Positions 36,916-48,173 of a stretch of 64,000 nt of DNA are shown piece after piece. The stretch comes from Symbiodinium natans (Eukaryota; Sar; Dinophyceae; Suessiales; Symbiodiniaceae). Every line of letters begins with the position of its first letter. Within the stretch, counting starts at the first letter, position 1. The notes beneath the pieces are model-generated. The model was not told where the DNA came from, did no database searches, and saw only the letters and a program-made list of their open reading frames with translations. The stretch lies in assembly GCA_905221605.1 (NCBI GenBank), contig CAJNDS010002686.1, positions 166,257-230,256 on the forward strand, written 5' to 3'. The position numbers and the translations under genes were made by a program.

Positions 36916-37010
36916 AGTTTAGGGTTTAGGGTTTAGGGTTTAGGGTTTAGGGTTTAGGGTTTAGGGTTTAGGGTTTAGGGTTTAGGGTTTAGGGTTTAGG
37001 GTTTAGGGCT
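36916..37010 (+). repeat. TTTAGGG array
   Basis: About 13 perfect units directly at the right edge of the preceding exon-like island. Confidence 0.97.
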
Positions 37011-37302
37011 TGGGGTGTAGGGCCTGGGGCCTCTAGTGTGTCAGGTTTTTTGAGTCCTGGAGCTTACGTGTGTTGGCTGTTCAAGTCTGTTCAGGGAGTA
37101 GGGCTTCCTGGTGCATGGTTTAGTTGTTTCGGGGGCACCCTAAACCGTAAAACCTAAACCCTAAACCCTGAAACCGGATATTTGTGGCGATTCTGGGACA
37201 TTCGAGCGAGACGCGTATGGAAGGGAGACTCCCGACTACCCACACCTAGTCTGGAACCCTCCAAACCTGAACAGCCTTTAAAAAAAAAACCTCGAAATTC
37301 CT

Positions 37303-37342
37303 GCCCCCCCCACCCCCCCCCCCCCCCCCCCACCCCCCCCCC

Positions 37343-37388
<46 letters not shown>

Positions 37389-37525
37389 CCCCCCCCCCCC
37401 CCCCCCCCCCACACATCCCCCCACCCCCCCATCCCCCCCCCACCCCCCAACACCCCAACCCCCCCCCCCCCCAACCCCCCCCCCCCCCCACCCCCCCCCC
37501 CCCCCACCCCACCCCCCCCCCCCCC
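37303..37525 (-). repeat. C-rich tract with interspersed A
   Basis: About 220 bp of nearly pure C on this strand, followed by A runs. The three long Pro- or Gly-rich frames across it are artefacts. Confidence 0.95.
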
Positions 37526-37679
37526 AAAAAAAAAAAGCATTAAAAAAAGTGTGTTGCGCTGTGGGGCCTGCATGTTTTAGGTGCATTTTTCCTTTTTGCT
37601 GCTTACACACCCACACACACAAACAAATAGAACGTAAGTACACACATATTTTACATATTGACTTGCTCGAAACCCGATT

Positions 37680-37800
37680 CCGCAATTTGACACACACACA
37701 CACACACACACACACGAGCACATAAATCTATATCTATCTGTGTATACATATATATACATATACATATGCATGCATACTTATGTATATATATATATATATT
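37680..37800. repeat. CA and TATA microsatellites
   Basis: ACACAC at 37690-37715 and TATATA/CATA repeats at 37728-37798. Confidence 0.95.
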
Positions 37801-38149
37801 GCACTACCTGCTGCTGCAGTTGATGTTTACGCTATGTTCACGAAGGATTCGGGGTGCAGGATTATGCCTTTTCTCAAGAGAACTCAACTTCTGGGTTTAG
37901 GGTTTAGGGTTTAGGGTTTAGGGTTTAGGGTTTAGGGTTTAGGGTTTAGGGTTTAGGGTTTAGGGCTGCAGACAAAGCCCTTTGGGCTGCTGTAGGAACG
38001 GCCAACATCAAACCTAAATCGATATACAACAAGACTTGGCTGCACTCAGCAGGGTAGCTATAAATTAAACTTTTAGCTGCCTTATTAAGAAACCCATAAA
38101 CCCAAAAAGGGTAAGGATCTAAAGCTACAGTAAAGTACCACAAAGAACA

Positions 38150-38890
38150 ACTTGTATGTATGAATGCACGAAATCAACTACCGAGCATTGCTTCGGCTGT
38201 GGCGAGACACGAATGTAAGCCGTCCATTACAGCATGAATTGCTTGGGAGGTACAAAAAGCAGCGTGGCCCTTTACCCATGGCATACTAGGGCAATGTCAT
38301 GAGGGCATTTTGCATGTTCTTGGTTGTCTAGAGTCTCAAATATAGCCGATTGTTGCCACTGCAATAAGCTTGACTAGTATACATATCTAGGGGTCAAACT
38401 CTCGTCCACATTTCGTTCAACCTACTGATTATCGCTTGAAACTGTCACTTGCTCAAGGAGTAGCTCAACACTTACTTCGTACTTCAATTTGCTCATCATT
38501 TTTGGGCTAAATACTTAAATAATTATATATGTGTGTATATATATATGTATATATATATATATGTACATATCCTCGTATTCACGGGCAACTTCTGGCAATC
38601 GACTTGTTAAGACAAATGACCTCCAACTGAAATATAAATTCCAACAAATTTCTGATTAGAACCTATCAAACAACTTTGGTGATTCTACTCGTTCATCAAA
38701 GTTCAAGTTGCAAGTCACTTCACAATTAGGCTAGTGATACAAATGGAGGCCAAACGTACTCCCACATGGTGCCGCTTGGTACATGTTCTCATCCACATCA
38801 TAGGTGGGGCATTTACATATGAGGTGACCCTACAACACATATTTGTCTTAATCGCTGTCTTCGTAAACTCGAATTCGTGACGTTAAGAAA
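38150..38890. other. AT-rich unique region
   Basis: About 740 bp with no telomere-type repeat, no open frame above 50 codons that reads as protein, and a TATA microsatellite at 38522-38570. It resembles plain intergenic or intron DNA. Confidence 0.6.
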
Positions 38891-39026
38891 ACACCCTAAA
38901 CACTAAACCCTAAAGCCTAAACCCTAAACCCCCCAAGCCTGGGAACTGTACCGAAAACATTGGCAAAGCACGCGGCCACCGAATCTGAACATACCGGTTG
39001 ATGCGCACATCATCCATGAGTACACA

Positions 39027-39128
39027 TTGGGATGTTCCCCCTTATATACTAACAGCCCGTAATAGGGATCATAGTACCCCGTACTATAATCCCTATTCGG
39101 ACTGCTAGTATAAGGGGGGACATCCCAA
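39027..39128. repeat. Foldback element, family 1, copy 2 (most complete)
   Basis: TTGGGATGTTCCCCC at the left and GGGGGGACATCCCAA at the right; inner arms TACTAACAG / CTGCTAGTA and AATAGGGATCATAGTACC / GTACTATAATCCCTATT. 102 bp, able to fold end to end. Confidence 0.85.
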
Positions 39129-39436
39129 AGCACACAGAATTTCCGGCATGTCGCATTAGTGAGCCCAAAGCTCCGGAGTTTCACCCTTAAGCGTCTTCTT
39201 TTGAGGGTAAAAAGTGAGGTACCCTAAACCCTAAACCCTAAACCCTAAACCCTAAACCCTAAACCCTAAACCCTAAACCCTAAACCCTTTCGAAACTTCA
39301 AGGCTTAACATGCTTAGGTGTTAGAACCCAGGGGCCCAGACTTCAGAACCCTTTAAAGGAGGTAAGGGAGCCTATTGAGGGGGCCATGAAACTACCCTTA
39401 GAATGCTCCCAGGTGTTTTTGCTGGACACTGGTTGC

Positions 39437-39537
39437 TTGGGATGCTCCTCCTTATACTAACAGTCCTTAGTAGGTATTGTAGTACCCCCCTTACAACCCC
39501 TACTAAGGACTGTAAGTTTAAGGAGAAATTCTCCCAA
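39437..39537. repeat. Foldback element, family 1, copy 3
   Basis: TTGGGATGCTCCTCCTTATA ... TAAGGAGAAATTCTCCCAA, with inner CAGTCCTTAGTAGG / CCTACTAAGGACTG. 101 bp, 310 bp away from copy 2. Confidence 0.8.
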
Positions 39538-40022
39538 GTGGCTACGGTTGACATCTAAACAGCAGAGCCCAGGGTAGGGGGGGTAGGGGGGTCTTGGAAG
39601 TTGGGGTTCTTTTGATTTTTGAGAGGTGCTGGGATCCAACAACAAGAAGGTTTTGGGTTTAGGGTGGTAAAGGGCTTAGGGTTTAGGGTTTAGGGTTTAG
39701 GGTTTAGGGTTTAGGGTTTAGGGTTTAGGGTTAGGGAAGCCCTGAGACATCCGCAAACGAAGTAAACATAAAATATGAGGAACCCTGATGCATACACAGA
39801 CTTCGCAAGATAGAGCAAAACAAGCAGAATCCTACACCCGAGAAGCCATCAAACCGCGATAAGCGTCGATACAGTCACCTGAATAAAACGCCGGCCCCAC
39901 AGCGCACCCTTCTTCTAAAAAAGAAAATGAAACACACGCAGCAGCAACAACAACAACACATGATAAATACAGACATACACTCTAAACCCTAAACCGTAAA
40001 ACCTAAAACCTAAAACCCTAAA

Positions 40023-40125
40023 CCCTAAATTACTAAACCCTAAACCCTAAACCCTAAACCCTAAACCCTAAACCCTAAACCCTAAACCCTAAACCCTAAA
40101 CCCTAAACCCTAAACCCTAAACAAA
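40023..40125 (-). repeat. CCCTAAA array
   Basis: About 14 units. Confidence 0.95.
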
Positions 40126-40149
40126 AAAAGCCCCCAGGGCTCCAGGCAG

Positions 40150-40232
40150 CCCCTGCTGGAGCCCCTGATTCCGCGGGACTCGGCTGACCTCCACTTCCCG
40201 TGCTCTGGAGACCTTACAGAGGCTCCGATGTT
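40150..40232 (+). CDS. Candidate plus-strand exon
   Basis: After a GGCAG acceptor it reads PLLEPLIPRDSADLHFPC then SGDLTE and meets a GC donor. CCCTAAA to the left and TTTAGGG to the right. Unassigned. Confidence 0.45.
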
Positions 40233-40596
40233 TGGGAGGGTTTAGGGTTGAGGGTTGAGGGTTGAGGGTTTAGGGTTTAGGGTCTAGGGTTTAGGGTTGA
40301 GGGTTGAGGGTTTAGGGTTTCACATTTAGGGTTCAGGGTTCAGTGTTCAGGGCTTAGGTTATATATATATATATATACACACATATTTCCTCTTTGTGTT
40401 GTTTTCGGGAAGGGGGGGGGGGGGGGTTTTGGAGCTTTGGTGGGTTTTGCTGTAGAGCACGGGGTTTTGTGGAAGATGTTGTAGGGTTTTGGGTTTTAGG
40501 GGGCTTGGGCGGCGTGGTTTCGGAGGGCTTTAGGGTCCAAGGCTTTTTGTTGAGCTCTAGCTCGGGGCCCTTCCGGTTTATGGCTGTTAGCGGTTT

Positions 40597-40757
40597 GGGG
40601 GGGGGGGGGGGGGGGCGGGGGGGGGGGGGGGGGGGGGGGGGGGGGCGGGGGGGGGGGGGGGGGGGGGGGCGGGGGGGGGGGGGGGGGGGAGGGGGGGGGG
40701 CGGGGGGGGGGGGGGGGGCGGGGGGGGGGGGGGGGGGGCGGGGGGGGGGGGCGGGGG
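40597..40757 (+). repeat. G-rich tract
   Basis: About 160 bp of G broken by single C and A. Poly-Gly and poly-Pro frames across it are artefacts. Confidence 0.95.
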
Positions 40758-41299
40758 CGCAGAGATCCAGCACTGCATGGCTTGTGGTTGTGGTGTCGCA
40801 GGTAGAGCTGCGCTGAGGGTTTAGGGGCTTTGGGTCTGAAACTTAGAATTTTGGGATGTAGGGTTTAGAGGTTTCTTGTTTAGAGGTTTCAGGCTAAGGC
40901 GTTAGGAGCTCGCATCTGGACACAGGGACGTTTATCCAGAAATCCTTAAGGAAGAGGTTTCGGAGTCTCTAAGAAAAATCCGGCAAAATCAGAACGTGTC
41001 ACAAGATGTCAGCAAACCGTTAAAACCCAGATCCTGAACCCCTGACATCGAATCTGAGCAGGTGCCAAAGGTTCAGGGTTCCCAAACCCTAAACCCCAAG
41101 TCCCATTAAGTCGCTGTGAACCGGGTGACAGGAAGGACTTGCAACTTTGCACGAGAATGGCAACTCCTACCATGGCTGTTTTAGGGTATAGGGTTTTGGG
41201 GGTAAAGCTTTAGGTCTAAGAGTTTGGGGTTTGGGGTTCAGGGTGTAAGTTTAGGAGTTTCGGGTTTAGGGTTTAGGGTTTAGGGTGCTTCGATGCTCC

Positions 41300-41375
41300 G
41301 GGGCTCCAGCTACCTGTTGCTTCTGAGTTCCATTTGGCATATCGACCTCAGGGCTGCTGTGTGGATTGAGAAGGG
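41300..41375 (-). CDS. Candidate exon, unassigned
   Basis: Minus-strand SPEVDMPNGTQKQQ between a CAG acceptor and a GT donor (CAG|GTAGCT). Confidence 0.4.
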
Positions 41376-41383
41376 AAGGAAGG

Positions 41384-41680
41384 GCTTAGGGTTTAGGGTT
41401 TAGGGTTTAGGGTTTAGGGTTTAGGGTTTAGGGTTTAGGGTTTAGGGTTTAGGGTTTAGGGTTTAGGGTTTAGGGGTTAGGGCTTAGGGCTTAGGGCTTA
41501 GGGCTTAGGGTTTAGAGTTTAGGGTTTAGGGTTTAGGGTTTAGGGTTTAGGGTCTAAGGTCTAGGGTTTAGGGTTTAGGGTCTAAGGTCTAGGGTTTAGG
41601 GTTTAGGGTTCAGGTTTAGGGTTCAGGGTTCAGGGTTCAGGGTTTAGGGTTTAGGGTTTTAGGGTTTCGGGTTTAGGGCT
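41384..41680 (+). repeat. TTTAGGG array with variants
   Basis: About 40 units, including GGGCTTA and GGGTCTA variants. It directly adjoins the exon-like island on its left. Confidence 0.95.
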
Positions 41681-41709
41681 TACAAACCTCAAGATCCTGG
41701 ACCAGGCTT

Positions 41710-41790
41710 CCGGCACTCGTGGTGCCCGCCATGTCGGAGTACGCAGTCAGCAACTGCTACTACTCCGACCTTGTCGTAGGGTAGCTACAA
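41710..41790 (+). CDS. Candidate plus-strand exon
   Basis: Reads LPALVVPAMSEYAVSNCYYS then DLVVG. Both flanks are TTTAGGG, so the orientation rule is not met and the strand is uncertain. Confidence 0.3.
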
Positions 41791-41814
41791 TTAAGGGTTT
41801 AGGGTTTAGGGCTA

Positions 41815-41960
41815 GGGTTTAGGGTTTAGGGTTTAGGGTTTAGGGTTTAGGGTTTAGGGTTTAGGGTTTAGGGTTTAGGGTTTAGGGTTTAGGGTTTAGG
41901 GTTTAGGGTTTAGGGTTTAGGGTTTAGGGTTTAGGGTTTGGGTTTTGGGTTTAGGGTTTA
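41815..41960 (+). repeat. TTTAGGG array
   Basis: About 20 units. Confidence 0.97.
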
Positions 41961-42029
41961 GGGGTTTAGGGGTTAGGGTTTAGGGTTTTGAGGGCTTGAA
42001 GGGTTTAGGGTTTTGAGGGCTTGTAGGGT

Positions 42030-42330
42030 TTAGGGTAGCTTCAAGGACCCTTAATACAAGGGATTGGGTTTATGATGACAGTCTAGACCCAGAGTAGGCC
42101 CTTATTCCCCTTTTTAGGGTTGAGGTTTCCTGATAAGCCCGTCTAAAGCAAAAAGGCAAATTTTGGGTCTTGTGATCTAAGGGTGTTTCATTGGCCCTTA
42201 ATATGGCCCCTTACCTCCTTTAATAAGGGTTCTGAAGTATGGGCCCTTGGGTTTTGTAGGGTATATAATGGGTATATAAGGGGTGCCCTGTTTAGGGCCC
42301 ACATTAAGGGACCATGCCCTATCTAAACCC
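42030..42330. other. Foldback-like intron sequence
   Basis: Contains GGCCCTTAATATGGCCCC / CCTAAACAGGG-type complementary phrases and GGGTATATAA repeats. It resembles sequence at 53090-53200 and 62360-62510. No coding signal. Confidence 0.45.
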
Positions 42331-42433
42331 TAAAAACCCTACAGGCACGAGCACTGAGGGTCCCACTGCTACTACTTCGACTGCCTGCAACGGGATCGGC
42401 CCAGGCAATGTAGCACGAGGCTCCAAAACAATG

Positions 42434-42525
42434 TGTTTAGGGTTTAGGGTTTAGGGTTTAGGGTTTAGGGTTTAGGGTTTAGGGTTTAGGGTTTAGGGTT
42501 TAGGGTTTAGGGTTTAGGGGTTATA
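42434..42525 (+). repeat. TTTAGGG array
   Basis: About 13 units. Confidence 0.97.
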
Positions 42526-42689
42526 TAGGGTTTAAAGCTCCGGACTTATACGGGGATGAGGAGTTGGAAGTTGCACTGCCGCAAGGAAGCCCTCTCGGTT
42601 CCCTGAACGTTATGAGGAATATACCAAAATAAGAGCATAAAAAACTCGAGTATGTTATGATGTACTATCAAAAACAAGGCTCTTTCATA

Positions 42690-42860
42690 CACGCACACAC
42701 ATATATATATATATATGTATATAGAGAGATAGATGTGTATATAAATATAATATACATACATATATATATGTATGTATATATATATATATGTATATGTGTA
42801 TATCTATTTATGTATTGATTTACTTATCTATTTACTATATACACGAACATGTGGAGACTC
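42690..42860. repeat. TATA/CATA microsatellite
   Basis: ATATATGTATAT-type repeats; open frames here read only Tyr/Ile. Confidence 0.9.
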
Positions 42861-43099
42861 GACACGTTTGATCAACCCACACGTTGAAAGAAGTGCCGGG
42901 ACCCAAACCCCCAGCGCTGACCCCGAGAACAGGACAACGACCAGAAAAAAACGGTGAAACAAATGAACCGCCAGCTCGGTATAAACATGCCTGAAATCTT
43001 CGAACTCAAGGGGATAGATGTGTGAAAATACCACCAGATGGGATGAAACTGCAACTGAATAGCGAGCTTTTTTCTGGCAGGGCAGGTCTCTCTTGACAA

Positions 43100-43760
43100 C
43101 AAAGCTGTAAGTTATAGGTTGAGGTTATAGGGTATAGGTAATCAGTTGCAATGTATACGTACGAGTTTTAAGTTGTACGTTGCAGCCATCAGAACAAAAT
43201 AGTTATGACAAAAAACTTGTACAAGTCGTAAATTAAGAGTCAAAGAGCTAGACAATTATTGTTCAGTTCAACATTTAAGTTAAAACTTCTAAGCTATGCT
43301 CACCTTCTCTAAGTTCTACTTTGCCATTCCCCAGTAAGTTCTAAGTTGCAAGTTGTAAGCAGCGAGAAGCTACAAGGCATTACAAGGCTATAATAAGGCA
43401 AGGGTCTTGCTGAGAACAGGGTTTACATGTCGAAAAAAACATGGCTTCAAGGAACTGGTATTGAGAACAGGTGCACAAGTTGCCAGCCTTGCTGCCTCAT
43501 GGGATGCAGGAAACAGAAAGGCCGATGCGCCTTTAAGCAACAGTCCTATACTCCCTTTAGGACCTTAATAAATCATAATAATTCTAATATCCTCTTGGGT
43601 TTTATATAAACAAAAATGAAAAATAATTCCCAAGGGGGATATAGAGTCTGAGTAAGGCGATGCACCGCACAGCAAGGGTCCATGTCAAATGATGCATCTG
43701 AAAGCAAAGTCTATTGTAAAGGCATCTCAGAAGGTGTATATCGAGGCATCTCAAAGCAAA
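43100..43760. other. Unique AT-rich region
   Basis: About 660 bp without telomere-type repeats; short AAGTTGTA/AAGTTCTAAG phrases recur between 43105 and 43365 (a loose degenerate repeat). One 60-codon frame at 43427-43609 has no recognisable feature. Confidence 0.5.
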
Positions 43761-44099
43761 GGATCCTAAACCCTAAACCCTAAACCCCAAAGCCTAAACC
43801 CCTCCACGTTGGCTTCTCAACCCCGAAGTTCAGGGCAACACCAGTGGGCGTTCCGTGGAGCATGTCCCAAGTGAGATGCCTGTTTCCCAGACCAAGCGTA
43901 CCCTTGAAACCATGCAACCCTTTTGTAAAATATAGAAACCAACGTAAAGGGGTACCACCCCCCATTTTTCGGAAACCCCTGTACAGAGGCCTGGCAAAAG
44001 CCAGATCAGTCGTGGCAGCTGCCACGGAGCTGCGTTTTTGTCCCGAGTGGTTGTAATGCACCCCCTTGAGGGTACAGGTTTACACCACCAGTGCTACGC

Positions 44100-44142
44100 A
44101 CTTGGTAGAGATGTCAACCATCTCCGAAAAGTTGTAGTCAGG
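44100..44142 (-). CDS. Candidate exon, unassigned
   Basis: After an ATTCGTTGCAG acceptor the minus strand reads PDYNFSEMVDISTK. Probably the same gene as 44923-44972 and 45046-45144, which precede it in transcript order. Confidence 0.45.
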
Positions 44143-44922
44143 CTGCAACGAATTCACCAAGGGAGAAAATAGACACTTGACTCTCTGGCCCTCTGCAGGC
44201 ACTTGGGAAGGTAGGCACCTCAACTTCCACGAATTTTTTCTTGCTAAGGGATTACGTAGGGCAACTCGTTCCCTAATTCCCTACTACGAGTAGGGACCAG
44301 TAAGTTATCCCGCACTTGTGCCCGGTCCTGCTCCGGCTTACTAGGGGAACTAGTAGGATCGCCGTTGGGATTACAAAGCGATTATACCCTAAACCCTAAC
44401 CAAGAAAGCGAAAAGGATAGTGTATTGGATTTAGCGTCTCAGTTTTGCGGATGTGTCTCTGGGATGGACTTGGCGGTAGCAACTTGGGTTGAGAATGGCT
44501 CAGCCCTACTTTAGAATCAGGGAAGAAGGGTAGCGCGCGGCAGGGGTGTTGTGGTTTCGACGCTTAACCCGGTTAGTTTAGTGCCGGCAGGGTGCTACTA
44601 CTTCGGCTGTGCATGTCGTGCTCGAACACCACGGCGCCACAGTGACAAGACCTCGCAGACGAGAAAAGCAGAAGACAGCCCAAGTTGATGAGTCCCAAGA
44701 TCAGAGGCACCAAACCCTACAGTCCTGAAGTCTACCTTGAAAGCCAGTAGACTACATTTATGGACTACAGTTTCCTATTTTGGGGGTATAGTAGCCTCTT
44801 ATTTTGGGTACTTGGGTGTTTCAGGTACACCAGGGACACCCTAAACCCTAAACCCCAAACCCTAAACCCTAAACCCTAAATAAACCCCAAAGTCTAGGGC
44901 GAAGAGCTCCCCAACCGCAACT

Positions 44923-44972
44923 CTTTGTGAAGCCAAGGAGCATAGCAAGGTCGGTGTTAAGAGCGGACATGG
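44923..44972 (-). CDS. Candidate exon, unassigned
   Basis: After a CTTGTTGTCAG acceptor the minus strand reads MSALNTDLAMLLGFTK. CCCTAAA on the left, TTTAGGG on the right. Confidence 0.5.
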
Positions 44973-45045
44973 CTGACAACAAGTAACCTCAGCAAAGGAG
45001 ACTCAGGATGTAGGGTTTAGGGTTTAGGGTTTAGGGTTTAGGGCT

Positions 45046-45144
45046 CAGTCACCTTGATGCGAGAACCTGACATCAAGAGTTGCTCAACTCGGCTGAGGAT
45101 GAGGCGAAGGTAGCAGGACAGGGGTAGGGCTTGCAGAACGAAGT
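45046..45144 (-). CDS. Candidate exon, unassigned
   Basis: After CTCTTTGCAG the minus strand reads DFVLQALPLSCYLRLILS then RVEQLLMSGSRIKV, amphipathic to hydrophobic. Likely part of the 44-45 kb minus-strand gene; no family recognised. Confidence 0.5.
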
Positions 45145-45601
45145 CTGCAAAGAGCCAAAGAGCTCGTAACAAACAAGCGGCTTGTTGCCTCTGCATACCA
45201 TATGGCTGTAAGCCCTAAACAACCTTGAACCCGGAACCCGGAACCCTAAACCCTAAACCCTAAGCCCTAAACCCTAAACCCTAGCCCTAAACCCTAAACC
45301 CTAAGCCCTCAAGCCCTAAAGCCCACACCCAAGAACCCTGCCAGGTCAGCTCTCTCAACTCAAGATGCCCTCCCGGTGCCTGTGAGGTTGAGGGTTTCCG
45401 GCTTCGGGCTTCGGGCTTCGGGCTTCGGGCTTCGGGCTTAGTTTAGGGCTTAGGGTTTAGGGTTTAGGGTTTAGGGTTTAGGGTTTAGGGTTTAGGGTTT
45501 AGGGTTTAGGGTTCAGGATTCAGGATTTAGGGGTTTAGGGTTTGGGGTTTAGGGGTTAGGGTTTAGGGTTTAGGGTTTAATTAGGGTTTAGGGCGCCCCA
45601 A

Positions 45602-45722
45602 GTTGTCGTTACCGAAAAAAGGCGTGAGCAAGTGGAAGCATGGCGCGGGGCAGCCGTCTCTTTTTTTCATCGCCTGGCATCTGTCCCGCGTTCCTCGGTG
45701 CAACTCTTGCTCATGGGGTCCG
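45602..45722 (+). CDS. Candidate plus-strand exon
   Basis: 41 codons reading VVVTEKRREQVEAWRGAAVS then FFHRLASVPRSSVQLLLMG. First of a run of plus-strand islands up to 48.3 kb that I take as one unnamed gene. Confidence 0.5.
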
Positions 45723-46036
45723 GGGTTTAGGGTTTAGGGCTAGGGTTTAGGGTTTCGGGCGTAGGGTCTAGGGGTTTAGGGTTTAGGGTTGAGGGTGCTC
45801 CACCCCGTCCCACGAAGTCCCCCAGAAGTGACCCCTCGTCAGCCCACACGGAGGATCCCTAAACCCTAAACCCTAAACCCTAAACCTAAACTCTAAACCC
45901 TGAACCCTAAACCCTAAACCCTATAAACTCTAGACCCTGAGCTCCCGTCCAGCAGCACCAGTCCGTCCACAATGTTGCGGTCATTGCTGCGCGCACCTCA
46001 GCGAATCCTAATCCTTTAGGGCTTCCTGGGCTTAGG

Positions 46037-46137
46037 TTGGGTTGTTCCTCCTTTGCCTAACAATCCTTCATAGGGGTTCTAGTACTCCCCACTAGTATCC
46101 CTCTTAAGGACTGCTAGTAGAAGGGGGAAAATCCCAA
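46037..46137. repeat. Foldback element, family 1, copy 4
   Basis: TTGGGTTGTTCCTCC ... GGGGGAAAATCCCAA with the inner pair CCTTCATAGGGG / CCCTCTTAAGG. 101 bp, more diverged than the other copies. Confidence 0.75.
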
Positions 46138-46528
46138 GGCTAAACCCTAAACCCTAAACCCTAAACCCTAAACCCTAAACCCTAAACCCTAAACCCTAAA
46201 CCCTACAACCCCTGAATTCACTCTAAATCCCCAAAACTGGCCAGAATCTCGACTATTGAGCTTGCCAATTGGGATGGGCTATTCGGCCCTTGATTCAGAA
46301 TCAACCCAAGGGCCCCTTGTTAAGGGGTTACTAGGGCACAACAGCCCTAAAGCCTGTAAAGGGCTAAACCCTAAACCCTAAACCCTAAACCCTAAACCCT
46401 AAACCCTAAACCCTACAGTGTCTGGGCCCCCGGCGCTGCGACGTGTGGACGGGCTCCGCTGTCCTGGCCTGCCCTCGGGGATCCTGTAAAGATCTGCAAC
46501 CCAGAATCCTGGGAGGATCCAAAAAGCA

Positions 46529-46627
46529 GAGGGTTTAGGGTTTAGGGTTTAGGGTTTAGGGTTTAGGGTTTAGGGTTTAGGGTTTAGGGTTTAGGGTTTA
46601 GGGTTTAGGGTTTAGGGTTTAGGGTTT
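46529..46627 (+). repeat. TTTAGGG array
   Basis: About 14 units. Confidence 0.97.
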
Positions 46628-46773
46628 ATATGCCTTTATAGGGTTGATATATAGCCTATCCTGATACTATTGGGTCATTCTTAGGAGGCCTTCAAGGGAT
46701 CTGCTCTTTGGATCCTCCAAGGGGTCTGGGAAAGAGTTGCGTGAGGCGGCCAAGGGAGGCTGCAAGAATTGAA

Positions 46774-46856
46774 GCCTCCAGATGCCCCCCAAAAGCAGCT
46801 CCCTCCGAAGAACGTGAGAGTGCTTTCCAGAGCACAGAGGCAAGCGGTGCTCCGGA
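46774..46856 (+). CDS. Candidate plus-strand exon
   Basis: Reads SRCPPKAAPSEERESAFQST, ending near a GAG|GC donor; TTTAGGG follows directly. Confidence 0.4.
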
Positions 46857-46944
46857 TTAGGGTTTAGGGTTTAGGGTTTAGGGTTTAGGGTTTAGGGTTT
46901 AGGGTTTAGGGTTTAGGATTCAGGGTTTAGGGTTTAGGGTTTAG

Positions 46945-47125
46945 AGAATTCCCGCTCTCCGACCTTGTCAAAGCAGTCTCCAATTGCGATCACGGAGTCC
47001 CGCATGCCCCCCTCACAAAAAATATGAGAACTCCAGTGAGCCCCCTTCTGGGGGAGCATGGATTGTCTAGTGAGACAGCCAACGCTGTCGCCCTGCGCCG
47101 GATGCGCACCAGCCAGGGTAAAAGC
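46945..47125 (-). CDS. Candidate minus-strand exon
   Basis: Open minus frame from about 47115 reading GDSVGCLTRQSMLPQKG then MRDSVIAIGDCFDKVGERE. It lies between two plus-strand candidates, so either the strands interleave or one assignment is wrong. Confidence 0.4.
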
Positions 47126-47224
47126 CAGGCTCAGGCGTGGGAAGCAGGGAAGAACCAATCGGTTCCCAGAACCCTTTCCTCTAACCCTAAACCCTAAACC
47201 CCTAAACCCTGAACCCACTCAAGG

Positions 47225-47330
47225 AGTTAAGAAGAACGGGCCAGAAGTGCCGAAGGGCGCGAGGCCTCCAGCTGAACTTCAGCAGGTGGACATTAGGGCT
47301 TGGCGATTCAAGCACTTTGATTGGCTAGGC
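47225..47330 (+). CDS. Candidate plus-strand exon
   Basis: KKNGPEVPKGARPPAELQQV then DIRAWRFKHFDWLG, preceded by CCCTAAA and followed by a GGGTTTT variant array. Confidence 0.4.
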
Positions 47331-47425
47331 TTTTGGGTTTTGGGTTCTGGGTTTTGGGTTTGGGTTTTGGGTTTTGGGTTTTGGGTTTTGGGTTTTGGGT
47401 TTTGGGTTTTGGGTTTTGGGCTTCG
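47331..47425 (+). repeat. GGGTTTT-variant array
   Basis: About 12 units of GGGTTTT, a homogenised variant of the TTTAGGG repeat. Confidence 0.9.
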
Positions 47426-47932
47426 GGCTTGGGGTTTGGGGTTTGGGGTTTAGGGTTTAGGGTTCGGGGCTTCTGGTTTAGGGTTTAGGGCTTAGGTTTA
47501 GGGTTTAGGGTTTACTGTAGGGGTTTGGATTTAGGTTTTAGGGTCTAGGGTTTAGGGTTTCGGGTTTAGGGTTCAGGGTTTGAGGAGGTTCTGCATACAA
47601 TCAAAAGTTGCTTCTCAGGCAACGACCTGCAGAGCCAGCTGTATAGGCCAGTTCCGTCAGTTGAAAATGATATCTAAGAATGTGCTTCAGCAGCCCCACA
47701 CCTAGTTCGGAGGTCAGACGCCAGACAGCCTCATTATCAACTCATGCCAGCCGCACTGTTCCCTAAACATGAACCCTAAAACCCAAACCAAGTAAACTTC
47801 AGTAGCCCTGCGGTGCAGAAGTATGCAGGACGTCGCAGGTAAGTAGCAGCTGGGGGGCAGCTTAGCGCCCAACTCTGTCGATATTACACATTTTGGGGTG
47901 TAGGGGTTAGGGGCTTAAGGTTGAGGTTTTCG

Positions 47933-48052
47933 TCTGCCTCCTTGCGAGATGAAGCAGCTGCACCCGCACAGGACAAAACCAAACGCTCGAAGCAACAGCC
48001 AGAAGTGCCAGAAATGGCAAAGCCCATTTGGGGACCAATGGACGTGTGGAAA
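47933..48052 (+). CDS. Candidate plus-strand exon
   Basis: Reads SLRDEAAAPAQDKTKRSKQQ then PEVPEMAKPIWGPMDVWK and ends at a canonical donor (GTAAGAGG). One of the best plus-strand exons outside the named genes. Confidence 0.55.
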
Positions 48053-48173
48053 GTAAGAGGTCTCAGTGCTGTAACACTACCCCTAAACCCTAAACCCTAA
48101 ACCCTGAATCCTAAACCCTAAATCCTAAACCCTAAACCCTGAACCCTAAACCCTAAATCCTAGACCTTAAACC

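Noticed and set aside
37154-37721. Long Gly-rich and Pro-rich open frames (93-147 codons)
   Set aside because: They read only through a C/G homopolymer tract; no natural start, and several frames and both strands are open at once.
40354-40816. Gly/Pro-rich frames of 63-140 codons
   Set aside because: Same artefact over a G tract.
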